Positions 7,511 through 16,275 of a stretch of 64,000 nt of DNA are shown piece by piece; the stretch's first letter is position 1, and every line of letters begins with the position of its first letter. Where the stretch lies: NCBI RefSeq assembly GCF_001443605.1, contig NZ_CP013118.1, forward strand, positions 248,001-312,000. Reading direction: 5' to 3'. A program made the position numbers and the translations under genes. The notes under the pieces were generated by a model. That model saw nothing but the letters and a program-made list of their open reading frames with translations, was not told the origin of the DNA and did not search any database. The DNA is from Salinivirga cyanobacteriivorans. Its GTDB lineage: Bacteria > Bacteroidota > Bacteroidia > Bacteroidales > Salinivirgaceae.

Positions 7511-9589
7511 TTAGTTATTTATATTAGCTCCCACACCGCATACAGTTGTGTTTTGAGGGTTGTGTTTTTCATGGCTATGACCTGCACTACAACCCCCACC
7601 ATTCTGACTATCAGCTTCACTGTCGCCTAAACTATATACAGGATTATTATTATGGAACTTTCTTATTTTATCCCAAAGTAAATATTTTAAAAATTCAGTG
7701 CGAGAATAGTAGGCATGCATAAATTCATGCGCTACTGTAGCATTGTTATCTTTCTGATTAGATCCATATTTATTCCACGCAATTATAGGATTATAATAAA
7801 AAACAATGTTAAAGCGACTATTTATATCAGCATAGTCGGTTGCATTTTCTTCGGTAACCCTATAACACAAGGTTTCTATCAGTGTTTCAACATTTTCAAT
7901 ATTACCACTAGTGACAGCTGATATAAGTTGATTTTCCATCGTTGGACTGTAAGCTGCAATTTTTCGCTTAATGTCATTTCTTAGCTGACTTATATCCCCA
8001 GCTGTAGCATCCAATATATTATTTTTTTCATCTTTCTGTAATCTTGCCAACAATACTGCATTAACAACAATACTGTTTGTTTGTGGAATAGCTATTAAAT
8101 CATCTTGACTATATTTCTGAGAACCTCCTTCCAATTCAATTTCCCCAATAAAGACATCTTTAGGGTCATCTAAATTCCAATATGGCGCATAGCTAGCAGT
8201 TCCGGTTGTGTTTGGATTTCCCGGATCATCTTTTTTATATGTTACATTAACATTTACAGCAGTTGAAGTTAGGTCGTTATACATGTTTGTCTCTTTTGAT
8301 TGTATTAGTTGCAAAGACCTGTTATACATCCTATTAATGCTATCTTCTGAAACAGGAACGTTGGATGCAACCGTTACATTAAAGATTTTATTGTCATATA
8401 CGGGCGGTGGATCGGTGTGTTTCACATATGGAATTATGGAAATTGAAGGGTCTTCCGGTGTTTTTGCAACTTCTATCTCACTTAATCCATCAAATATTTC
8501 CAATTCAAATTCTGTAGCCTGAAAGGTTTGATCACCTATTTGCCATGTGGCATTTTCAATATCAGACCATGTTTCATCTGCATTCATTTCCTGTAAAGTC
8601 AAAAGCAAGGTTTCTCCCGGATTTAATTCAGCTTCTCCATTTTCTTCATCTCCAATAAAACTATTTTCCAAATAGTATTTTTCAGGGTAATCTGCTCTTT
8701 TGCAGAGGATTCTGAGATTGCTTGGTTCACCATAACTTATGGTTCCTATACTGATAGTCTTTTGAGAAAATGCAAGCAATAAATCAATTGTGAAATTTTC
8801 ATCATTAGTGTTTAGATAATTAATTAATTCGTTCTTTCTAAACACGTCTTCACTAATTTTATAACGAGCATTTCCTGTATATTTTAATATTGTTCCATCT
8901 GTTTTTTTCAAATAATAATTGACATAATCGCTTAAGAATTGATATGATTCATTAAGGTACTGATCTGATGTCCATTTTTGAAAAACAGCTGTAGAAGTCT
9001 CTGGCCACTGATTTTTAACCATATTAATGGTTTGTTCATCTAAATCATCTCCTTTGGTAATATAATAACAAGTATTATCTATTAAGAATACACAGAAATA
9101 ATCCTCATTCTCATATAACCCCTCTTCCACATCCTCAAAGATGTGCCATCCACCTTCGGGGTTGTGGATCAGGTCCCATTGGTATTTCCAAAGTTCGGTG
9201 CCGGTTGAATAATCCATAAGATTATCTGTTTCTCCCTGAGGCAAAGTAAAGGAATTTTCTTCGGAAAACGTGTGGCGTAAATTAAAAACTCCGTGGCCAA
9301 GTTCATGCGCTACATCGCGGGTGGTGGCATCGGCGGTTACGAAGCCGTAGCGCGATTTAATGGGCATATACCCACGTACGTCGCCGCCTTCGGTGATGCC
9401 GGGGATTACGAACAGGTAGGCCTGGCCCTGTTGCACGGGGTCGTACTGCATGCTGGCCAAATAGGATCGCCACACGTCGCGCATCTCATTGCTGTAATCG
9501 GTGGTGGGGCGCTCTACAAGTCCATCGCCATTGGTGTCCCACTGGTTAAAATCGAGCGCGGGCAGGTACTCTACGTCCCAACTGACCAC
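7511..9589 (-). CDS. Orphan toxin-tip cassette: peptidase domain plus HEFMH metallopeptidase tip
   Basis: The frame begins directly after the TAG of the upstream YARHG gene with GCC GTG GTC AGT (AVVS) and carries the conserved zinc-peptidase domain (VAHELGHGVFNLRHTF, LMDYSTGTELWKYQW, HNPEGGWHIFEDVEEG). The conserved part is a distinct allele (LDFNQWDTNGDGLVERPTTD). The unique tip ends with VAHEFMHAYYSRTE, a second HExxH site, and a later EADSQNGGG that could give the third ligand; it recalls M91/NleD-type effector peptidases, but that is a weak match. There is no ATG (the first in-frame candidate is GTG) and no signal peptide, so it is probably silent unless recombined onto a head gene. Confidence 0.8.
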   Translation of the reverse strand: MVSWDVEYLPALDFNQWDTNGDGLVERPTTDYSNEMRDVWRSYLASMQYDPVQQGQAYLFVIPGITEGGDVRGYMPIKSRYGFVTADATTRDVAHELGHGVFNLRHTFSEENSFTLPQGETDNLMDYSTGTELWKYQWDLIHNPEGGWHIFEDVEEGLYENEDYFCVFLIDNTCYYITKGDDLDEQTINMVKNQWPETSTAVFQKWTSDQYLNESYQFLSDYVNYYLKKTDGTILKYTGNARYKISEDVFRKNELINYLNTNDENFTIDLLLAFSQKTISIGTISYGEPSNLRILCKRADYPEKYYLENSFIGDEENGEAELNPGETLLLTLQEMNADETWSDIENATWQIGDQTFQATEFELEIFDGLSEIEVAKTPEDPSISIIPYVKHTDPPPVYDNKIFNVTVASNVPVSEDSINRMYNRSLQLIQSKETNMYNDLTSTAVNVNVTYKKDDPGNPNTTGTASYAPYWNLDDPKDVFIGEIELEGGSQKYSQDDLIAIPQTNSIVVNAVLLARLQKDEKNNILDATAGDISQLRNDIKRKIAAYSPTMENQLISAVTSGNIENVETLIETLCYRVTEENATDYADINSRFNIVFYYNPIIAWNKYGSNQKDNNATVAHEFMHAYYSRTEFLKYLLWDKIRKFHNNNPVYSLGDSEADSQNGGGCSAGHSHEKHNPQNTTVCGVGANINN

Positions 9590-9592
9590 GGC

Positions 9593-10981
9593 CTATTTCC
9601 CCTGCTCCACCCCCATAATCAATTCAACGCGTTTTTTGTCTTGGGGAGGTACGATTATTTCATTATTGGTTAATTTCTTTCGATCAAGTGAGTTTTCATA
9701 CCAGTTAAATTGCATAAAAAATTCTTGTAAATCCTCACTTTCAAAACCATAGCCCAGCCTGGCAAAGAAAGCATTCCGTAGTAGCCTGAGCTTCTTTGAT
9801 GATAATTTTGATAGCTCTTCTTTTGTTGCATTATACATCAATTCATCGGTAATGAATGTGCCGAAAAATGGTTTGGGGGAGCGGGGAAAATTATGATCCC
9901 GGAGTTCTTTCAACGGAACATCCAGGTTAACCTTCTTTGGCAGATCTTCAAATGCTTCATACCCACGATAAATGGTTCTCCCATCTTTCTTATAAAATGC
10001 TCGCAAAACACGATATTTCTTGGTGTAGGTTTTGGGTATGTCTTTTATGTACCGATATTGACCTAATGCCAAAAAAGGCGTTTCATGCTTATAGGAATAC
10101 ATGCTTGCCCCAGCCGAAGATGAATATTTCCATTTTTCATATGGGTATGGTGGGACGTAAATGCTATCAATATCTTTTAAAAACTCATATGACTTTGAGT
10201 TCATATCATATAAGATAAAATCTACATTATTCCTGTCCGGGTTAAATATACTGGCAAATAAATATTTCTCATTTGGGAACACATAGCAATCATAGTATGT
10301 TTGCCGAAAAACCAGTTCTGTTTCATTCCATTTTCTCAGTGGAACCCGATAAAGATTATATTTTTTATCATAATCGAAGGCTTCAAAATACTGATGAAAA
10401 TATAAGTGCTCATTAATTATTTGTAAGTACTTTCCCCGTATACCTATATTTTCTAGCTCAGGGTTCTTTTTTGTCAAATCTATTTGTGCAATATTTTGAG
10501 TAATATGCTCTGCATCTTCGCACCCTTCACAATCATGCCCCGGTTTTCCAGTGGTGAGAACTAGGTTTTTCTCTTCATTTGCGACAAACGTATTCTTCAG
10601 GCTTTCGATTGGGATGGTTAAATTGTATTTATCTGATTCTATGACTAGGTTGTAGTCTACAGTAATTGGATTCTTAGTTATTCTTGTAATTTTTTGAAGA
10701 ATCAGTAAATCGTCTTTTATATATACTGGTTTAACATTAAAGTTATTTTCGCTTGTCTTATTTATGATTTTTTTATCTCCCTTTTTTAATAGCTTATATT
10801 TTTTATCTCCAACATGGGAGTCTGATTCAATAATAAGATAAACATCCCAGGTATCATCTTCTCTAACAGTAATGTGACCTTCATAATAGCCGATATAATG
10901 GTAACTTCCAATTTTCACTTGACTCTTTAAGGTTGTCAAGCAAAGAAGGAAAACTAAAAATAACAAAACCTCTCTTTTCAT
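9593..10981 (-). CDS. Exported YARHG-domain protein, putative immunity to amidase tip
   Basis: 462 residues: signal peptide MKREVLLFLVFLLCLTTLKSQ, a long beta-rich middle, and a C-terminal YARHG domain (LRLLRNAFFARLGYGFESED, then LQEFFMQFNWYE) ending DKKRVELIMGVEQGK. YARHG is a small extracytoplasmic domain of unclear function. The gene follows the amidase-like tip at 10993-12546 by 11 bp. Similar YARHG proteins follow the two other amidase-like tips in this window, which supports a tip-specific immunity role. Its stop codon abuts the next cassette. Confidence 0.8.
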   Translation of the reverse strand: MKREVLLFLVFLLCLTTLKSQVKIGSYHYIGYYEGHITVREDDTWDVYLIIESDSHVGDKKYKLLKKGDKKIINKTSENNFNVKPVYIKDDLLILQKITRITKNPITVDYNLVIESDKYNLTIPIESLKNTFVANEEKNLVLTTGKPGHDCEGCEDAEHITQNIAQIDLTKKNPELENIGIRGKYLQIINEHLYFHQYFEAFDYDKKYNLYRVPLRKWNETELVFRQTYYDCYVFPNEKYLFASIFNPDRNNVDFILYDMNSKSYEFLKDIDSIYVPPYPYEKWKYSSSAGASMYSYKHETPFLALGQYRYIKDIPKTYTKKYRVLRAFYKKDGRTIYRGYEAFEDLPKKVNLDVPLKELRDHNFPRSPKPFFGTFITDELMYNATKEELSKLSSKKLRLLRNAFFARLGYGFESEDLQEFFMQFNWYENSLDRKKLTNNEIIVPPQDKKRVELIMGVEQGK

Positions 10982-10992
10982 AGTTCTTATCT

Positions 10993-12546
10993 TTATTTAT
11001 AGATATACCACTTCATGTTTAAAAAACTTTCTGTTCCAATCCATCCTTGTCTTTTTTGATCTCCACCACATTCCATAGCAAATGGATAATCAATTGTAAT
11101 ACCTGAATAAATTGTTTGCATAGAGTTCCGAGTAGTATTTAAATCCTGATTATCTTCTTCATTATAAGGCAACAAAACAACCACATGACCAGAGGAGTAG
11201 TGTCCATCAGACCCTTGTGATTCATTTTTTCTAACCCCGATTATTAATGATCCCTGATCGGCCAGATTTTGTAAACTATTATAATCAGGAATACTATATT
11301 GATCACCTCCGTGTTCTACGGTTAAATCCTTTTCAATGCTTTCAAATTCGGTTATTTCTATATCACTTCGAAAGTCTTCTACTAATATGTTTGCATAACC
11401 CGCAGAATCAAATTCCTGAGCAATTTGAATATTATCTTCTATTAAAGGATCAACATAAGTTTGCTGGATAGATAAATAACTATCGTTGTGGTACCATCTT
11501 AAAAAATCACAATAAATATCATTGGCCTTACCTAAAGCCGTAATCTTTCCATTATAATTATTTAAGTGAATGGGATATAATACATCGGTTAAGGCTATTC
11601 TTCTAAATGCACGCCTTACGCACAAATTACATGTGGCAATGACATCAAGTAAGGAGTCTGATTCGATATCATCAATAACTTCTTCAACTTCTTGGCTGAT
11701 ACTATCTAGTTCAAAGGTTTGATAAATTCTTCCATACAAATAGTTTTTAAGCACATCAACATTCTCCGAATCAACATCAATTTCTAATACATGATACCCT
11801 CCTGTTCCGATACCTTCAAATCGCAAAGAAGTAAAATCTCCATCTTGTTGATAAATATTCTCCTCCGGTTCTTCCACGTATAACTCTGGGTTTATTTTGA
11901 CTTCTCGATTGCGAGGATAAAACTCAATTTGAATCTGAATCGGATCTGCCTCTCCAAGCGCTACAGATGAATGATACAAAATGGAAGTACTGTAATTGTA
12001 GCTTACCTGACTATTTCCATTAGCATAAGCATTCTTTAATGTATCTAAAACCGCCATTATTTTGGATTTATTTACAATTACACCACTTTCCCCCTCCTCC
12101 ACATCCTCAAAAATATGCCATCCACCTTCTGGGTTGTGTATGAAGTCCCATTGGTATTTCCAAAGTTCGGTGCCGGTTGAATAATCCATAAGATTATCTG
12201 TTTCTCCCTGAGGCAAAGTAAAGGAATTTTCTTCGGAAAACGTGTGGCGTAAATTAAAAACTCCGTGGCCAAGTTCATGCGCTACATCGCGGGTGGTGGC
12301 ATCGGCGGTTACGAAGCCATATCGGGATTTGATGGGCATATAGCCGCGCACATCGCCGCCTTCGGTGATGCCGGGGATTACGAACAGGTAGGCCTGGCCC
12401 TGTTGCACGGGGTCGTACTGCATGCTGGCCAGAAACGATTCCCACACGGCGCGCATCTCGTTGCTGTAGTCGGTGTTGGGGCGCTCTATGAGGCCGTCGC
12501 CGTTTTCGTCCCAGTAGTTGATGTCCAGTGCGGGTAGGTACTCCAC
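10993..12546 (-). CDS. Orphan toxin-tip cassette: peptidase domain plus NlpC/P60-like amidase tip
   Basis: The open frame really runs back to about 12637 (GYELNYTEAQFEDALNDIYG), where homology to the head gene stops at an interspersed repeat; 12546 is an internal GTG. After the conserved HELGH domain the tip holds a candidate catalytic Cys (ATCNLCVRRAFRR, about 11615-11645) and His (SGHVVVLLP, about 11170-11195), followed by FAMECGGD. This Cys...GHxxxL arrangement is that of NlpC/P60-type cell-wall amidases, and the tip resembles the one at 16265-17734. The missing start and signal peptide indicate a stored, unexpressed cassette. Confidence 0.8.
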   Translation of the reverse strand: MEYLPALDINYWDENGDGLIERPNTDYSNEMRAVWESFLASMQYDPVQQGQAYLFVIPGITEGGDVRGYMPIKSRYGFVTADATTRDVAHELGHGVFNLRHTFSEENSFTLPQGETDNLMDYSTGTELWKYQWDFIHNPEGGWHIFEDVEEGESGVIVNKSKIMAVLDTLKNAYANGNSQVSYNYSTSILYHSSVALGEADPIQIQIEFYPRNREVKINPELYVEEPEENIYQQDGDFTSLRFEGIGTGGYHVLEIDVDSENVDVLKNYLYGRIYQTFELDSISQEVEEVIDDIESDSLLDVIATCNLCVRRAFRRIALTDVLYPIHLNNYNGKITALGKANDIYCDFLRWYHNDSYLSIQQTYVDPLIEDNIQIAQEFDSAGYANILVEDFRSDIEITEFESIEKDLTVEHGGDQYSIPDYNSLQNLADQGSLIIGVRKNESQGSDGHYSSGHVVVLLPYNEEDNQDLNTTRNSMQTIYSGITIDYPFAMECGGDQKRQGWIGTESFLNMKWYIYK

Positions 12547-12637
12547 GTCCCAGCTGACTACGGCCTGCCCGTAAATGTCGTTGAGTGCGTCTTCGAACTG
12601 GGCTTCGGTGTAGTTGAGCTCGTAGCCACGGGGTCAG

Positions 12638-12880
12638 TGCAATAGAGATTTATTGTTCTTTTATATTCTTTGCCTTGATGCAAAGAACCAAAAATCAAGA
12701 CCAAATTACGCTTCAGCCCGCTCTGTTCAAAGAATTAAATGACCAATAAAAGCTGAACAAGCCTCTTTTATGTCATTCATATCCTTTGAACATTCACTCC
12801 AACGCTGGCTCGCAAATTTGGTCTGGCCTGCCCGCAAAAAGTTTTTTAGTGTATTACTAACTTTTTATTGTAGCTTTTTG
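12638..12880. repeat. Interspersed non-coding repeat
   Basis: About 240 bp beginning TCAGTGCAATAGAG and ending before the xre remnant, with the phrase CTTTGATGCAAAGAACC-like near 12675. It occurs again at 17825-18067. No gene is seen in it. It joins truncated peptidase coding sequence on one side to a truncated xre on the other, so it marks a rearrangement point. Confidence 0.6.
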
Positions 12881-13001
12881 ACCGGCCATGATGCAACGCC
12901 TGAACGATATTGCCACCTTCCAGGAAAAAGACCGCGAACACATTCTCTACACCCTCGATGCGATGATCCGTGATGTTAAGACAAGGCAGGCTTATTCGTA
13001 A
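12880..13001 (+). pseudogene. 3' remnant of XRE repressor gene
   Basis: From ATGATGCAACGCCTGAACG the reading is MMQRLNDIATFQEKDREHIL followed by YTLDAMIRDVKTRQAYS and a stop. This matches the C-terminus of the copy 2 repressor (32355-32702). The N-terminal HTH is gone. It lies where an element core would sit, immediately before an immunity gene, so it looks like the scar of a deleted element. Confidence 0.85.
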
Positions 13002-13091
13002 AAAGTTCGGGAACCTACTACCATCTTATTTGTAGTTACGTAAGATTAGTTCTTACTCACAGCACACCGCACGGTAGCAGGGTATTATGTA

Positions 13092-13745
13092 TTATTGTAA
13101 TACTTTGATTTTGTTATAAATTGTCTTGTCCGTACGAATAATCTTCTTCAAAACTTTTTTATTTAGATGTTTGGTGAAAATTAAGCTATCTAAACCTTTT
13201 GAAGTAACGATTCTATTATTTTCATAGTGACGGCTCTTTATTAATATTGAATTATCAAGACATATATCTATTTTTTGCGATTGTTGTTTAAACCCAATCA
13301 ATGGGTTTGATTCAATAGAAACACAATTTTTCATTTGAATACTCGATATTACTGTATCATACTTTCTAGTTATAATCATTTTTTGTTTGTCAAAAAACTG
13401 GGAAGAACTTATCCATTCTTCACCGACATCTCTTTTCGAGCCAATAACTTCACCAAAATAATATTTTAGAGTATCTGCTTTGATGCTGAACTTACCTTCA
13501 TAAACAAAATGATTACTTATTTTTAATAAAAATAAGGAGTCATGTCTTTTTTCTTTTATTAAAACATAACAATTTCTTTTATCTTTTTCGATATTTTTAT
13601 CTGTATAGAAACAAACAAAACAATTATCTCTTTCCTTACTTTGTTTCTGATTCTTGAGTAGGAATATAATACTAATTATTATAATCATTGACAAGATCGT
13701 TATACCAATCTTCAAAATATTCTTCATAATATTCTTCAAATTCAT
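13092..13745 (-). CDS. Membrane-anchored putative immunity protein
   Basis: 217 residues with one N-terminal membrane segment (about residues 12-30, IGITILSMIIIISIIFLL) and a basic extracytoplasmic-type domain. No family recognised. The first ATG overlaps the end of the tip frame at 13672 by 74 nt; the ATG at residue 7 would shorten this only a little, so the exact start is uncertain. Position after a tip supports an immunity role in the periplasm. Confidence 0.65.
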   Translation of the reverse strand: MNLKNIMKNILKIGITILSMIIIISIIFLLKNQKQSKERDNCFVCFYTDKNIEKDKRNCYVLIKEKRHDSLFLLKISNHFVYEGKFSIKADTLKYYFGEVIGSKRDVGEEWISSSQFFDKQKMIITRKYDTVISSIQMKNCVSIESNPLIGFKQQSQKIDICLDNSILIKSRHYENNRIVTSKGLDSLIFTKHLNKKVLKKIIRTDKTIYNKIKVLQ

Positions 13746-14940
13746 TCATTAAAAATATTTGTACAATTTCAACTGAACTTTTATTGTACTTATTTTGAAA
13801 ATAGTCATCAATTTCTTCATAGGTACCAATTGGGTTAGAATATTGTCGTAATTCCGTTTTTAACTCATCGAATATTTCTTCTTTTTTATTAGGATTCAAT
13901 GCCAAAAGCTGTTTTATGAATTCAGTCATTTCTTGATTTTCTCCTTCTAGAAATTCTGCATGATCCTTACTACCCATTACACCCGAACCTTCAAGCATTC
14001 CAGTATAGATTATTCTATTTAACGCTAGTGCAATATCTTCATCACTATATACATTAATATTTTCTAATATGTTCTTTGCGATAAGGTATTTATTTTTTCC
14101 ATGAATGAAAGCCTCATGACTAAAGGAGTAGGCTCCTTCGATACCTTGGCTTAGCCCTTCATAAAACTGAATAAAAAAACAAATTTTTAAATTCAAAATA
14201 TCTTCTTGAGAAATCTCCGAAACACTAATCCATTCCTCTCCGTTATAATACTTCAAAGAATGACTAAATTTATATTTGAGCCATTTTTTTGCTGCTAGAT
14301 TTGTGTACAAAGGAAAAACTGACGAATTACGTAGAGTAAAAATATTTACAAATGTTTTACCTAACTCCGTTTGATAAAAAAGGTTAAAGCCGTCATTTTC
14401 AAAAATGTCTGAATTACTATTTATGCTGCCATTGTAAGTTATAAATGAGCCATTTTCTATCTCTATCATTCCCTCTTCCACATCTTCAAAGATGTGCCAA
14501 CCGCCTTCGGGGTTGTGGATGAAGTCCCATTGGTATTTCCAAAGTTCGGTGCCGGTTGAATAATCCATAAGATTATCTGTTTCTCCCTGAGGCAAAGTAA
14601 AGGAATTTTCTTCGGAAAACGTGTGGCGTAAATTAAAAACTCCGTGGCCAAGTTCATGCGCTACAGCGCGGGTGGTGGCATCGGCGGTTACGAAGCCATA
14701 TCGGGATTTGATGGGCATATAGCCGCGCACATCGCCGCCTTCGGTGATGCCGGGGATTACGAACAGGTAGGCCTGGCCCTGTTGCACGGGGTCGTACTGC
14801 ATGCTGGCCAGAAACGATTCCCACACGGCGCGCATCTCGTTGCTGTAGTCGGTGTTGGGGCGCTCTATGAGGCCGTCGCCGTTTTCGTCCCAATAGTTGA
14901 TGTCCAGCGCGGGCAGGTATTCCACATCCCAGCTTACCAC
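13672..14940 (-). CDS. Orphan toxin-tip cassette: peptidase domain plus unknown tip
   Basis: The conserved part extends upstream to about 14990 (LRDALNDIYGQAVVSWDVEY) and then breaks; the HELGH domain is intact but has TTRAVAHELGHG where others have TTRDVAHELGHG. The tip (about 265 residues) is unrecognised. It contains SHEAFIHGKNKY, which is HExxxH and not a classical zinc motif, and GSKDHAEFLEGEN. The C-terminus is very acidic. No ATG start or signal peptide is present. It may be a hydrolase, but I do not assign a class. Confidence 0.7.
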   Translation of the reverse strand: MVSWDVEYLPALDINYWDENGDGLIERPNTDYSNEMRAVWESFLASMQYDPVQQGQAYLFVIPGITEGGDVRGYMPIKSRYGFVTADATTRAVAHELGHGVFNLRHTFSEENSFTLPQGETDNLMDYSTGTELWKYQWDFIHNPEGGWHIFEDVEEGMIEIENGSFITYNGSINSNSDIFENDGFNLFYQTELGKTFVNIFTLRNSSVFPLYTNLAAKKWLKYKFSHSLKYYNGEEWISVSEISQEDILNLKICFFIQFYEGLSQGIEGAYSFSHEAFIHGKNKYLIAKNILENINVYSDEDIALALNRIIYTGMLEGSGVMGSKDHAEFLEGENQEMTEFIKQLLALNPNKKEEIFDELKTELRQYSNPIGTYEEIDDYFQNKYNKSSVEIVQIFLMNEFEEYYEEYFEDWYNDLVNDYNN

Positions 14941-15006
14941 GGCCTGGCCGTAAATGTCGTTGAGGGCGTCCCGGAGATCCTACTCGGTTTTAATGTGGGA
15001 AACTGG

Positions 15007-16275
15007 CTATTTTTTCTCCTGCTCCACCTCCACCTCCATAATTAACTCTACGCGTTTTTTGTCCTTGGGGGATATAACAACCTGATCATTGCTAAGTTCA
15101 TAAAATTGGTTACGTTCCACCATTTCATGATACCAATCAAACTGCCCAAAGAAATCTTGTAAATCTTTACTAGAAAACTGATAGCCCTGCCGAGCAAAAA
15201 AAGCGTTGCGAAGTGTTCGCAATTGGCCTTTGGATAGTTTTTCTAATTCTGCCAGAGAGGCCTCATAAAGGAGATCTTCAGTAATAAATGTGTTTTCAAA
15301 TCGCTTTTGGCTGTTGGGCAGGTTGGCATGAAACGCCAAAGGTAGAATTTCGCGTGTATTGTCTTCAATGTAACCTGTTTGTGGTATTTCAGGCATTTCA
15401 GTGAGCTTATACCTGTGATCTAAACCAACTTTGACATTATCCAACAAATACTCCTTTCCCTCATACTTCACCTTCTGTGTGGGTAGCTTTTTTTCTACCG
15501 GGGCATACGTCCTCTGATTAATATTATAAAACACTTGCTTACCCCGTCCTTTGACAGGCACTGTAAGCAACACAATACTATCGTTTAGTGGCAACCAACC
15601 ATCTGAGATAAATTCAACCAGCAACTCGGGATTGTTCCAAGCGCCAATTTTTACTCGGTATAAATCTACGGGGGTGGGCGTTGCTTTGTCTTCTGCGATA
15701 TGGTTACTGTCAAAATAAATAAAACTTTTCGAACAATATGTTTTTTTCACAACTAAAGGTAAATTGATCAATGATACAGAATCATCAAAGTTTATGAGTT
15801 TTGCGAAAGGGTACTTATAAAAACCAGACCAAATAAGATTATTAGTTCTTTTTATATGAGATAGGGATGATGATATACCACCAGCAAAACCCCCGTTAAT
15901 TACATTCCTGCTCTTGTTATTCACAATAGCATACTGATTATAATAATTTGAACTAAACGTGCTATAAATACGCATACTATCATTAAGAAATAATATATTA
16001 CCTAACTCTTCTGGCTCTATAACATTTCTCATAATAAAGCCTATATGTTTTTTGCTCATTAATTGAATATCATAAATCCCTCCTGGGATGGCTCCATTTT
16101 CTTTTGTTTCATTATCATTAATGTTTTTTCTAATACACTGAAATACTGAGCTCTTATTTTTAATTCCAATATGATTAAATTCATATAGTTTATAATTGAT
16201 TACAGGTGATTGTGCATAAATATTAGATAATTTTAACAAAACAACACACCAGATTATTAATTTTCTATTTTTCAT
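15007..16275 (-). CDS. Exported YARHG-domain protein, putative immunity to amidase tip
   Basis: I choose the ATG at 16273-16275 because it gives a clean signal peptide (MKNRKLIIWCVVLLKLSNIYAQ) and overlaps the preceding tip frame by only 11 nt; a longer frame to 16317 exists. The C-terminal YARHG domain reads LRTLRNAFFARQGYQFSSKD then LQDFFGQFDWYHE, ending DKKRVELIMEVEVEQEKK. The end is similar to the protein at 9593-10981 while the middle differs, consistent with immunity paralogues that follow related amidase tips. Confidence 0.8.
   Translation of the reverse strand: MKNRKLIIWCVVLLKLSNIYAQSPVINYKLYEFNHIGIKNKSSVFQCIRKNINDNETKENGAIPGGIYDIQLMSKKHIGFIMRNVIEPEELGNILFLNDSMRIYSTFSSNYYNQYAIVNNKSRNVINGGFAGGISSSLSHIKRTNNLIWSGFYKYPFAKLINFDDSVSLINLPLVVKKTYCSKSFIYFDSNHIAEDKATPTPVDLYRVKIGAWNNPELLVEFISDGWLPLNDSIVLLTVPVKGRGKQVFYNINQRTYAPVEKKLPTQKVKYEGKEYLLDNVKVGLDHRYKLTEMPEIPQTGYIEDNTREILPLAFHANLPNSQKRFENTFITEDLLYEASLAELEKLSKGQLRTLRNAFFARQGYQFSSKDLQDFFGQFDWYHEMVERNQFYELSNDQVVISPKDKKRVELIMEVEVEQEKK

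Larger units (their letters stand above)
12083..13001. repeat. Long direct repeat, copy A (peptidase segment + repeat + xre remnant)
   Basis: This stretch is almost the same as 17282-18189: peptidase-domain coding, the same break at GGGGTCAGTGC, the same 240-bp repeat and the same xre fragment. The pair flanks a 5.2-kb block with two tips and two immunity genes, and could mediate its deletion or duplication by homologous recombination. Confidence 0.75.

Noticed and set aside
12265..12537. Plus-strand frames over the peptidase domain (MAKFMRYIAGGGIGGYEA...), repeated in every copy
   Set aside because: Antisense shadow of the conserved G+C-rich peptidase coding region; its repetition follows from repetition of the minus-strand gene.
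13990..14130. HEAFIH in the tip at 13672-14940 as a zinc protease motif
   Set aside because: Spacing is HExxxH, not HExxH, and no further ligand pattern is evident, so no peptidase call was made.
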